NCBI GenBank assembly: GCA_012862575.1
Contig: BLSF01000040.1
Span: 1 to 64,000, forward strand
Source of the DNA: Parietichytrium sp. I65-24A
Taxonomy: Eukaryota > Sar > Bigyra > Thraustochytrida > Thraustochytriidae
DNA: 64,000 bases
Reading direction: 5' to 3'
A program made the translations under genes and the position numbers. Below, piece after piece: positions 29,870-41,280 of the stretch. The notes under the pieces were generated by a model. That model had not been told where the DNA came from, did no database searches, and worked only from the letters and a program-made list of their open reading frames with translations. Numbering within the stretch: position 1 is the first letter of the stretch; each line of letters starts with the position of its first letter.

Positions 29870-32637
29870 TCAGTACCTCACTTCAGCAAGCCTTGCGTTC
29901 TTCTCCAACCCGCGATCAATCGCCGATCCTCCTTCCCAGCCAATTCCATTCAATAAAAGCCTATTTACAGAAAACGACAAGCGGCCGCCAGCCGCAAAGA
30001 AGGAACGAGGTCAGTAAAGGTATGCTGGAGGAATTCACGTTAACGACGGCAAAGTCACACGTACGGCAGCTCAGTCAGCGTAGTGTTCTTCTCCAACGCG
30101 CGACCGATCGCCGATCCTCCTTCCTCGCCAATTCTATTGAATCGAAGACTATTTATTTCCAGAAAATGACAAGAGGTCGCCAGTCGCAAAGAACAAACAA
30201 GGTCAGAAAGGTATGCTGGAGCATGTCAATAAATCGACGCCAAAAGTCACGCGTACTTCAAGGACGTCAGCGCAGTGTTCTTCTCCAACGCGCGACCGAT
30301 CGCCGATCCTCCTTCAGCACCTATTCCAGTTCCCCCAAGACTATTTACAGAAAATGACGAGAGGCCAGCAGCCGCGAAGAAAGAACAAGGTCAGCAAGGG
30401 TATGCTGGAGTATGTCAATAAATCGACGCCAAAAATCACACGTACTTCAAGGACGTCAGCCCAGTGTTCTTCTCCAACGCGCGACCAATCGCTGATGCTC
30501 CTTTATCGCCAATGCCATTGTATTCAAGACTATTTAATTCCAGAAAGCGACAAGAGGCCGCCAGCAGCAAGGAAAGAACAAGGTCAGTAAAGGTTTGCTG
30601 GAGTATATCAATAAATCGACGCCACAATCAAACGCACTTCAACTCAGTCAGCGCAGTGTTCTTTTTCAACGCGAGACCAATCGCCGATCCTCCTTCAGCA
30701 CCTATTTCAGTTCTCCCAAGACTATTTCCAGAAAATGACGAGAGAGGCCAGCAGCCGCGAAGAAAGAACAAGGTCAGCAAAGGTATGCTGGAGTATTTTA
30801 ATAAATCGGGGCCAAAATCACACGTACCCCAAGGACGTCAGCACAGTGTTCTTCTCCAACGCGCGACCAATCGCTGATGCTCCTTTATCGCCAATTCTAT
30901 TGATGAGAAGACTATTTATTTCCAGAAAATGACAAGAGGCCGCCAGCGCAAAGAACAAACAAGGTCAGTAAAGGTAAGCTGGAGTATTTCAATGAATCGG
31001 GGCCAAAATCACACGTACTTCAACTCGGTCAGCGCAGTGTTCTTCTCCAACGCGCGACCGATCGCCGATCCTCCTTCAGCACGTATTTCATTTCCCCAAA
31101 GACTATTTCCAGAAAATGACGAGAGGCCAGCAGCCGCAAAGAAAGAACAAGGTCAGCAAGGGTATGCTGGAGTATTTCAATCAATCGAGGCCAAAGTCAC
31201 ACGCACTTCAAGGACGTCAGCGCAGTATTCTCCTTCAACGCAAGACCAATCGCTGATGCTCCTTTATCGCCAATTCTATTGAGGAAAAGACTATTTGTTT
31301 CCATAGAGCGACAAGAGGACACCATTCGCAAAGAAAGAACAAGGTCAGCAAAGGTATGCTTGANACGACACGATCGAGCAACATTCATGCACCCGCTCTA
31401 AAATTTAAACGTACTTTAGCGACGTCAGAGTAGTATTCTTTGACAACGCGTGGCCGATTGCTGCTACTCCTTCACTCCCAATATAATTCTCAGAAAGACT
31501 GTCTCCAGGAAAGAGAAGAAATTGTCAGCTGCGGAGCACGACAACGTTTGGCAAGCTTTAGGCCGTTAAAAGAGCTATACGTACTCCAGAAACCTCAGTG
31601 CGGCGTTTCTTGCCAACGCGCTGCCGATCACTGATCCCCCTTCAGGACCAATCTTATTCCTTGAGAGACTGTATCAGAAAACGACAAAAACTGTCAGCAG
31701 CAGAACGCGGCAAAGTTTGCCACGCTGAACACCCTTCCTTCGCAGGGACGTACGTACTCCAAAAATGCCAGTACGGCGTTTTCTTCCAACGCGCGGGCGA
31801 TCGCTGATCCACCTTCAGGGCCAATACTATTTGTTGAAAGACTAAAATTTGACACCAAACATCACGAAACTAAACCGTCAGTTGCGGAGCACGACAGTTT
31901 GGCAAACTTGAGAGACTCCTGGGAGGGCCGTACGTACTTCAGAAATATCAGTGTGGTGTTTCTTGCCAACGCGCGGCCAATCGCCATTGCTCCTTCACCT
32001 TTAACCAGGTTAGTTGAGAGACTGATTCCAGATCATATGGTGCCGTCAGGGACAAACCATGGAGCTGCTTAGTATGGTATCAAAAGGTTTTCGCAAAATA
32101 AGAGTCAAAGCCGCACATACGTACTCCACACAAGTAAGCGCAGTGTTCTTCTCCAGCGCGTGAACGATTTCTGATATTTGTTTGGCATTCATTTCAACTT
32201 CACGAAAACTATCTCAAAGGCAATACATTGTCAGCCACAGAGAACGAGAAAGGTTAGCGCCGGAAGGGTGGCTCTGAACCTTTCTAGCGATTCCCACCTT
32301 GCCAGGGTTCTTCTCGCTCAATGCCTCTCGCCTCCTCGGCGAACACTCAAGATATGCGCGACCTACCAAATCTGCCGAAGTGTTTTGTTCCCTTCGAGCG
32401 CAATGGCAAGCTTTCTCACTTTCTCCCTATCCAGCCGTTCCTTATCAAACCTTTGCGTTGAAGCACGTTTCAGGTTAGAGACCGGCCACCCTAAAAGTAA
32501 AAACTGTGGCGGCCAACTTACCAAACGGCCTCTTGCTGCTCCATCGCCTTGCGCCGATCCTCGAACGAGTCACTCTCATACACGCGCCAAAACGTCGACT
32601 TGACTCCACATATTTCGACGGCTTTGTACCTGCCCAT
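29870..32637 (-). CDS. LRR gene B (interrupted by an assembly N)
   Basis: A paralogue of gene A: ATG at 32637, exon 1 32522-32637, exon 2 32367-32450, stop at 29870-29872. Thirteen LRR exons are visible. A single N at 31364 joins the fifth LRR exon region to a later unit, and the units corresponding to gene A's sixth to eighth LRR exons (including the long one) are missing there, so the true length is unknown. Its 3' end is nearly identical to that of gene A and its 5' half to that of gene C. Confidence 0.7.
31364..31364. other. Single N: unresolved join in LRR gene B
   Basis: An intron of a variable-block unit runs directly into an intron that in gene A lies near 28156, skipping the intermediate exons. 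The single N should be read as a gap of unknown size. Confidence 0.85.
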
Positions 32638-32715
32638 CTTCCCTCGCTTGCCTCAGTTCCTTCCCAAACTCCAAAGCTCTTTACGCACCACACTGCCTCT
32701 CTCTGACTCACTCAC

Positions 32716-32716
32716 N
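32716..32716. other. Single N: unresolved join between LRR genes B and C
   Basis: The 5' flank of gene B (CTCA repeats) runs into the middle of an LRR exon of the type seen at about 30322. The 3' end of gene C and the spacer between B and C are therefore missing or collapsed. Confidence 0.85.
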
Positions 32717-35228
32717 CTATTCCAGTTCCCCCAAGACTATTTACAGAAAATGACGAGAGGCCAGCAGCCGCGAAGAAAGAACAAGGTCAGCAAAGGTATG
32801 CTGGAGTATTTTACGTTGTCGACGCCAAAATCACACGTACTTCAAGGACGTCAGCCCAGTATTCTCCTCCAACGCGAGACCAATCGCCGATCCTCCTGCA
32901 GCACCAATTCTATTGTTGCAAACACTATTTATTTCCAGAAAACGACAAGAAGTCCCCAGCCGCAAAGAACAAACAAGGTCAGTAAAGGTACTGGAATATG
33001 TCAAGAAGGGACCGAGTCATACATACTCCAGGGAAGTCAGCACATTGTTCTTCTTCAACGCGAGACCGATCTCCGATGCTCCTTTATTGCCAATTCCATT
33101 TCTATTAAGACTATTTCCAGAAAACGACAAGAGGTGCCAGCCGCAAAGAACAAATAAGGTCAGCAAAGGTATGCCGGAGCATTTCAATCAATCGAGGCCA
33201 AAATCACACGTACTTCAACTCAGTCAGCGCAGTATTCTCCTTCAACGCGAGACCAATCCCCGAGCCTCCTTCAGCACGTATTTCATTTCCCCAAAGACTA
33301 TTTCCAGAAAATGACGAGAGGTCGCCAGCCGCAAAGAACAAACAAGGTCAGGAAAGGTATGCTGGAGTATGTCAATAAATCGACGCCACAATCACACGTA
33401 CTTCAAGGACGTCAGCACATTGTTCTTCTTCAACGCAAGACCGATTGCTGATGCTCCCTTGGCATTTATAAAGTTGTCCCGGAGACTAGTCACGAATCAT
33501 GACAAAGCACTGTCAGCGACCCAGCACGAGCTGCTTTAGTGAGACACCAAATGTTTTCAATTGGAAACGTCACACATACTCCAAGGAAGTCAGCGATGTA
33601 TTCTTCTTCAACGCGCGACCGATCGCTGTTGCTCCTTTGCCGTCAATTTCATTGCCGCAGAGACTATTTCAAGGAAGAACACGAATTCGTCAGCCGCCAA
33701 GCACGAGAACATCTCAGATGTGTTAGACAAGCATTTCGCGAGATGAACGACTGCACAAAACTAGTAGACGTACGACAAACTAGTCAATGTAGTGTTCTTC
33801 TCCAGTCCATCAGCCAGAGTTGATACAGTTTTGGCTTCCCCCCACCAAGCGAGCCACAGACGATCAGCGAGCGTTCCCTTGGCCGACATAGAAGTGAAGT
33901 TGAGTCTGTTCATATGAAGAGGGCCAAACTGTCAGCGATTGAGAAATTGAGAAGAACGACACAATCGAGCAACATTCATGCACCCGCTCTAAAATTTAAA
34001 CGTACTTTAGCGACGTCAGAGTAGTATTCTTTGACAACGCGTGGCCGATTGCTGCTACTCCTTCACTCCCAATATAATTCTCAGAAAGACTGTCTCCAGG
34101 AAAGAGAAGAAATTGTCAGCTGCGGAGCACGACAACGTTTGGCAAGCTTTAGGCCGTTAAAAGAGCTATACGTACTCCAGAAACCTCAGTGCGGCGTTTC
34201 TTGCCAACGCGCTGCCGATCACTGATCCCCCTTCAGGACCAATCTTATTCCTTGAGAGACTGTATCAGAAAACGACAAAAACTGTCAGCATCAGAACGCG
34301 GCAAAGTTTGCCACGCTGAACACCCTTCCTTCGCAGGGACGTACGTACTCCAAAAATGCCAGTACGGCGTTTTCTTCCAACGCGCGGGCGATCGCTGATC
34401 CACCTTCAGGGCCAATACTATTTGTTGAAAGACTAAAATTTGACACCAAACATCACGAAACTAAACCGTCAGTTGCGGAGCACGACAGTTTGGCAAACTT
34501 GAGAGACTCCTGGGAGGGCCGTACGTACTTCAGAAATATCAGTGTGGTGTTTCTTGCCAACGCGCGGCCAATCGCCATTGCTCCTTCACCTTTAACCAGG
34601 TTAGTTGAGAGACTGATTCCAGATCATATGGTGCCGTCAGGGACAAACCATGGAGCTGCTTAGTATGGTATCAAAAGGTTTTCGCAAAATAAGAGTCAAA
34701 GCCGCACATACGTACTCCACACAAGTAAGCGCAGTGTTCTTCTCCAACGCGTGAAAGATTTCTGATATTTGTTTGGCATTCATTTCAACTTCACGAAAAC
34801 TATCTCAAAGGCAATACATTGTCAGCCACAGAGAACGAGAAAGGTTAGCGCCGGAAGGGTGGCTCTGAACCTTTCTAGCGATTCCCACCTTGCCAGGGTT
34901 CTTCTCGCTCAATGCCTCTCGCCTCCTCGGCGAACACTCAAGATATGCGCGACCTACCAAATCTGCCGAAGTGTTTTGTTCCCTTCGAGCGCAATGGCAA
35001 GCTTTCTCACTTTCTCCCTATCCAGCCGTTCCTTATCAAACCTTTGCGTTGAAGCACGTTTCAGGTTAGAGACCGGCCACCCTAAAAGTAAAAACTGTGG
35101 CGGCCAACTTACCAAACGGCCTCTTGCTGCTCCATCGCCTTGCGCCGATCCTCGAACGAGTCACTATTATCCACGCGCCAAAACGTCGACTTGACTCCAC
35201 ATATTTCGACGGCTTTGTACCTGCCCAT
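32717..35228 (-). CDS. LRR gene C (3' end missing at an N)
   Basis: A third paralogue: ATG at 35228, exon 1 35113-35228, exon 2 34958-35041. Eleven complete LRR exons and part of a twelfth are present before the N at 32716. The order of the first eight LRR exons, including the long 132-nt exon near 33.8 kb, matches genes A and D. The remainder is closest to gene A units at 27.0-27.5 kb. No terminal exon is present in the assembly. Confidence 0.7.
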
Positions 35229-35699
35229 CTTCCCTCGCTTGCCTCAGTTCCTTCCCAAACTCCAAAGCTCTTTACGCACCACACTGCCTCTCTCTGACTC
35301 ACTCACTCACTCATTCACCCACTCACTCGCGTACTTGCACTCACTGTCCTCACTCACTGAAGTGAACGCCGCGCAAGTGTGTGTTCACGACAGTTCACTA
35401 CTACGGATTTGGGTAGATAGCCAATATGATAGAATTGTTACATACCTTCCTTCCTTCCTTCCTCCAGGGAGCTTGCTAGCTCGCAGCAATCTCTACTATT
35501 AGCAGCTAGAATAGGTTACATCTAAGATCGGTTTCATTCATTGGACATTGGATTCATTCATCTCATTCATCTAACTTTGATTGAGCAACTCAAATAAAAA
35601 TAGAAAAACAAGAAAAGTGTTGAATAGCAAGTGGGAATATAAAAAATTGCATTGATAATCTGGAAGTCGCCTTTTGACATGCATTCGATGCGAAGGTCG
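35229..35699. other. Spacer between LRR genes C and D
   Basis: The 5' flank of gene C with CTCA repeats (about 35298-35330) and a CTTC tract near 35450, then the 3' flank of gene D, which shares about 35 bp with the flanks of A and B just past the stop. No gene seen. Confidence 0.6.
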
Positions 35700-38600
35700 T
35701 CAGTACCTCACTTGAGCAAGCCTTGCGTTCTTCTCCGACGTGCGACCAATCGCCGATCCTCCTTCCTCGCCAATCCATTCAATTGAAGGCTATTTCCAGA
35801 AAACGACAAGCGGCCGCCAGCCGCAAAGAAAGAACGATGTCAGTAAAGGTATGCTGGAGTATGTCAATAAATCGACGCCACAATCAAACGTACTTCAACT
35901 CAGTCGCGCAACCGATCACCGATTGTCCTTCAGCACCAATTTCATTGCCGTAAAGACTATTCATTTCCAGCAAACGACAAGAGGTCGCCAGCCGCAAAGA
36001 CAGAACAAGGTCAGAAAATGTATGCTGGAGTATTGCAGTAAATCGACGCCAAAGTCACACGTACTTCAAGGATGTCAGCCCAGTATTCTCCTTCAGCGCG
36101 AGACCAATCGCTGATGCTCCTTCATCGCCAATGTGATTGTGTTCAAGACTATTTAATTCCAGAAAGCGACAAGAGGCCGCCAGCAGCAAAGAAGGAACAA
36201 GGTCAGTAAAGGTACGCTGGAGTATGTCAATAAATCGACGCCACAATCAAACGTACTTCAACTCAGTCAGCGCAGTGTTCTTCTCCAACGCAAGACCAAT
36301 CGCTGATGCTCCTTCATCGCCAATTTCATTGCCGTAAAGACTTTTATTTTCCAGACAACGACAAGAGGTCGCCAGCCGCAAAGAAAGAACAAGGTCAGAA
36401 AAGGTATGCTGGAGTATTGTAGTAAATCGACGCCACAATCAAACGTACTTCAACTCAGTCAGCGCAGTGTTCTTCTCCAACGCAAGACCAATCGCTGATG
36501 CTCCTTCATCGCCAATTCTATTGCGGTAAAGACTTATTTTCCAGACAATGACAAGAGGTCGCCAGCCGCAAAGAAAGAACAAGGTCAGAAAAGGTATGCT
36601 GGAGTATTGCAGGAAATCGACGTCAAAGTCACACGTACTTCAACTCAGTCAGCGCACTGTTCTTCTCCAACGCGCGACCGATCGCCGATCCTCCTTTAGC
36701 ACCAATTTTATTTTCCTTAAGACTAATTCCAGAAAACGACAAGAGGCCCGCAGCCGCAAAGAACAAACAAGGTCAGCAAAGGTATGCTGGTGTATTTCAC
36801 GTTATCGAGACCAAAGCCAGACGTACTTCAACTCAGTCAGCGTAGTGTTCTTCTCCAACGCGCGACCGATCGCCGATCCTCCTGCAGCACCAATTAAATT
36901 TTCCTCAAGACTAATTCCAGAAAACGACATGAGGTCGCCAGCAGCAAAGAAAGAACAAGGTCAGCAAAGGTACGCTGGAGTACTTGACGCCAAAATCACA
37001 CGTACCTCAAGGACGTCAGTCCAGTATTCTCCTTCAACGCAAGACCAATGGCTGATGCTCCTTCATTGCCAATTCTATTGCCGTCAAGACTAATTCCAGA
37101 AAACGACAAGAGGTCACCAGCCGCAAAGAAGAAACAAGGTTAGTTAAGGTATGCTGGATCCATCAAAAAAGTGGGGCCAAAGTCGTACGTACTTCAACTC
37201 AGTCAGCGCATTATTCTCCTTCAACACAAGACCAATCGCTGATCCTCCTTTAGCACCAATTTTATTTTCCTCAAGACTAATTCCAGAAAACAACAAGAGG
37301 CCCGCAGCCGCAAAGAGCAAACAAGGTCAGCAAAGGTATGCTGGTGAATTTCACGTTATCGAGACCAAAGTCACACGTACTTCAAGTCAGTCAGCGTAGT
37401 GTTCTTCTCCAACGCGCGACCGATCGCCGATCCTCCTGCAGCACCAATTATATTTTTCACAAGACTAATTCCAGAAAACGACATGAGGTTGCCAGCCGCA
37501 AAGAAAGAACAAGGTCAGTAAAGGTATGCTGGAGTACTTGACGCCAAAATCACACGTACCTCAAGGACGTCAGTCCAGTATTCTCCTTCAACGCAAGACC
37601 AATCGCTGATGCTCCTTCATCGCCAATTCTATTGTCGTCAAGACTAATTCCAGAAAACGACAAGAGGTCACCAGCCGCAAAGAACAAACAAGGTTAGTTA
37701 AGGTATGCTGGAGTCATCAAAAAATTGGGGCCAAAGTCACACATACTTCAACTCAGTCAGCGCATTATTCTCCTTCAACACAAGTCCAATCGCTGATGCT
37801 CCTTCGTCACCAATTCCATTGCCGAACAGACTATTTATTTTCAGAAAGCGACAAGAGGCCGCCAGCCGCATCGAAAGAACAACGTCAGTAAAGATATGCT
37901 GGAGTATTTGATATTATCAACGCCAAAGTCACACGTACTTCAACTCAGTCAGCGCAGTATTCTCCTTCAACACAAGACCAATCGCTGATGCTCCTTCGTC
38001 GCCAATTCCATTGCCGAAAAGACTATTTATTTCCAGAAAACGACAAGAGGTCGCCAACCGCAAAGAACAAACAAGGTCAGTAAAGGTATGCTGGAGCATT
38101 TCAATAAATTGGGGCCAAAGTCACACGTACTTCAAGGACGTTAGCACATTGTTCTTCTTCAACGCAAGACCAATTGCTGATGCTCCCTTGGCATTTATAA
38201 TGTTGTCCCGGAGACTAATCACGGATCATGACAAAGAATTGTCAGCGACCCAGCACGAGCTGCTTTAGTGAGACACCAAATGTTTTCAATTGGAAACGTC
38301 ACACATACTCCAAGGAAGTCAGCGATGTATTCTTCTTCAACGCGCGACCGATCGTTCTTGCTCCTTTGCCGTCAATTTTGTTCCTGTAGAGACTATTTTC
38401 ATAAAAAAACACGAATTCGTCAGCCGGCAAGCACGAGAACATGTCAGATGTGTTAGACAAGCATTTCGCGAGACGAACGACTGCACAAAACTAGTAGACG
38501 TACGACAAACTAGTCAATGTAGTGTTCTGCTCCAATCCATCAGCCAGAGTTGATACAGCTTTGGGTTCCCCCCACCAAGCGAGCCTCAGACGATCAGCGA

Positions 38601-39946
38601 GCGTTCCCTCGGCGGACATAGAATTTGAGTCGAGTCTGTTCATATGAAGAGGGCCAAACTGTCAGCGATTGAGAAATTGAGAAAAGCGAGACGATTGAGC
38701 AACATTCAGTTCAAACGTACCTTAGCGACGTCAGAGTAGCATTCTCGGCTAACGCGCGGCCGATTGCTGCTACTCCTTTACTACCAATAGAATTATAGGA
38801 AAGACTGTCTCAAGAAAAGAGAAGAAAGTGTCAGCTGCGGAGCACGACAACGTTTGGCAAGCTTTTAAGACCATCAAAAGGGCTATACGTACTCCAGGAA
38901 CCTCAGTGCGGCGTTTCTTGCCAACGCGCTGCCGATCACTGATCCCCCTTCAGGACCAATATAATTATCAGAAAGACTGTCTCAAGAAAAGAGAAGAAAT
39001 TGTCAGCTGCGGAGCACGACAAAGTTTGGCAAGCTTTTAAGACCATCAAAAGGGCTATACGTACTCCAGAAACGTTAGTGCGGTGTTTTTTGCCAACGCG
39101 CTGCCGATCGCTGATCCACCTTCAGGGCAAATACCATTACTTGAAAGACTAATAATCAACAAGAAACGTCATGAAACTAAACCGTCAGCTGCGGAGCTCG
39201 ACAAAGTTTGGCAAACCTGAGACTCCTGGGAGGGCCGTACGTACTTCAGAAATATCAGTGTGGTGTTTCTTGCCAACGCGCGGCCGGTCACCGATGCTAC
39301 TTCATCTCCAAACCAATTCCATGAAAGACTACTTTCAGATTACATGGTACCGCCAGCGACAAACCATGGAGATGCTTAGTATGGGTATCAAGCGTTTTCG
39401 CAAAATAAGAGTCAAAGCCGCACATACGTACTCCACACAAGTAAGCGCAGTGTTCTTCTCCAACGCGTGAAAGATTTCTGATATTTGTTCGGCATTCATT
39501 CCAGCCCCACCAAAACTATCTCAAAGGCAACACATTGTCAGCCACAGAGGACGAGAAAGATTAGCGCCGGAAGGGTGATTCTGAACGCTTTCGCGTTTCC
39601 AACCTTGTCAGGGGTCTTCTTGCTCAATGCCTCGCTTCCTCGGCGAACACTCAAGATATGCGCGACCTACCAAATCTGTCGAAGTGTTTTGTTCCCTTCG
39701 AGCGCAATGGCAAGCTTTCTCACTTTCTCCCTACCCGGTCTTAGTTCACCAAACCTTTGCGTTGAAGCACATCTCAGATTAGAGACCAGCCGCACCACAA
39801 TCTCACAGAACTGCGTGGCGGCCAACTTACCAAACGGCCTCTTGCTGCTCCATCGCCTTGCGCCAATCCTCGAACGAGTCCTTCCTATCCACGCGCCATA
39901 ACGTCGACTTGACTCCACATATTTCGACGGCTTTGTACCTGCCCAT
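35700..39946 (-). CDS. LRR gene D: longest of the tandem LRR genes
   Basis: ATG at 39946, exon 1 39831-39946, exon 2 39671-39754, stop near 35700. I count 21 LRR exons. The first eight follow the same order as in A and C, including the 132-nt exon near 38.5 kb. Thirteen further 84-nt type units follow, against nine in gene A. One unit near 35.9 kb is 63 nt: it lacks 21 nt, so seven residues are removed with the frame kept. The final exon differs from genes A and B by a one-base change in length that alters the last residues before a nearby stop. Splice sites are GT(A)CGT-type donors and AAATAG-type acceptors. Confidence 0.75.
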
Positions 39947-40804
39947 CTTCCCTCGCTTGCCTCAGTTCCTTTCCAAACTCCAAAGCTCTTTACGCGCCAC
40001 ACTGCCTCTCTCTGACTCACTCACTCACTCACTAACTCATTCACTCACTCACTCGCGTACGTGCATGTGTTCTCGCTCACGGCAGTTCACTACTACCGTT
40101 TTAGCTATCTAGAACTAGAACGGTGTTTACGGATCAGCGATGAAGTGTGCAAAACACTTGAACACTTCAACGGGCGGCATTGTGGGATTGAGCTCTTTGG
40201 ACAATAATGTCTTCCGGAGACGCGATGGCGATTCCAATGGCACGTTTTTCGCTCACGCGGCCTTTGAGTTATCATCTGAAGCTGATCAACTCAGATCATA
40301 CTACCACCACTACCACCGCATACTTTGAAGATGGAAATTGCGAGACATTGGCTACATCAGAGGGTAGCCGTGGTGATGACTAGTCAAGAACGTTAGAGGA
40401 TTTTTGCCCCTAGATACCTCGTGCCAGGCTCGGGGAGATGCATCTCTCAAATGGGAGATCAAGACATTTGACATGGCAAAGTCTGTATTTTACCGAGAAA
40501 AGCGAGTATACTCTGAAGAATTTAACGTCTCACGCGAAGAGTGGTGTGCAAAGGCTGGCATCACCTCGACCGAGCTTATTGATCCCGAGCTCTTTTATGA
40601 GGGCCAGTTCTGACATCCACTGGTTGCAATTTGATGACAAACTACAACGTACTTTTTCTCTGCTTCTTCGATCGAAGAGACTTGCTTGCCGATGGTTGCA
40701 GCGGATGGTTACATCCAAATTCTCAGCGGATCGGAGCGAAAATGGACATTCCAACAAAGTCAGAAAAGGTATGCTGGAGTATTTCGACGCCAAGTCACAC
40801 GTAC
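39947..40804. other. Upstream flank of LRR gene D, no gene recognised
   Basis: CTCA repeats (about 40016-40055) sit upstream of gene D, as for the other copies. The remainder up to 40.8 kb has short open frames only, none recognised. Confidence 0.5.
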
Positions 40805-40888
40805 TTCAACTCAGTCAGCGCACTGTTCTTCTCCAACGCGCGACCGATCGCCGATCCTCCTTCAGCGCCAATTTCATTGGATCGAAGA
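40805..40888 (-). pseudogene. Solo LRR exon
   Basis: A single 84-nt LRR exon with its acceptor (AAATAG) and donor (GTACGTG), plus parts of both flanking introns, standing alone 0.9 kb upstream of gene D. It encodes one standard repeat (consensus E-I-G-A-E-G-G-S-A-I-G-R-A-L-E-K-N) but has no start, neighbouring exon or stop. It looks like a stray copy of one exon cassette. Confidence 0.75.
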
Positions 40889-41261
40889 CTATTTCCAGAA
40901 ATCGACAAGAGGTCGCCAGCCGCAACGAAAGAACAAGGTCAGTTAAAGCTGGAATTAAGGCCAAAGTCACACCTACTTTCACGTCGGAGACCAACAACAG
41001 GCACCTCTGAATACACAAAGGCGGATGGCCGGCATCGCTTTGCTGCGTTGGATTAGCTGGCTCATGGGCCTCAATAAGACATTCACGATCTCTTTATCAC
41101 TCGACTGCAGAGCCAGGAGAGAGGGAAATCCAAAGTTTGTGCCATAGTATGCGCGCGATGGTAGCGATGTCTGATCAAATAATAGCAATGCTTACCACGT
41201 GATGAAGTAGCCCACCTAACCTTCTTCTCCCTCGCACACTCCTCTCTCACTCGCACACACC
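40889..41261. other. Intergenic, no gene recognised
   Basis: Begins with degraded LRR-intron sequence, then ordinary sequence with C/T-rich tracts near 41220-41280 just ahead of the GTPase gene. No ATG-led frame fits that gene's N-terminus, so a 5' exon may hide here. Confidence 0.4.
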
Positions 41262-41280
41262 TTGCTCATTTTTCCTCTCG

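Noticed and set aside
25902-39946. Regular 185-bp repeats suggesting a CRISPR array or satellite DNA
   Set aside because: The repeat unit contains an open 84-nt exon with splice sites on one strand, and a start exon and stop frame each gene. These are LRR exons with related introns.
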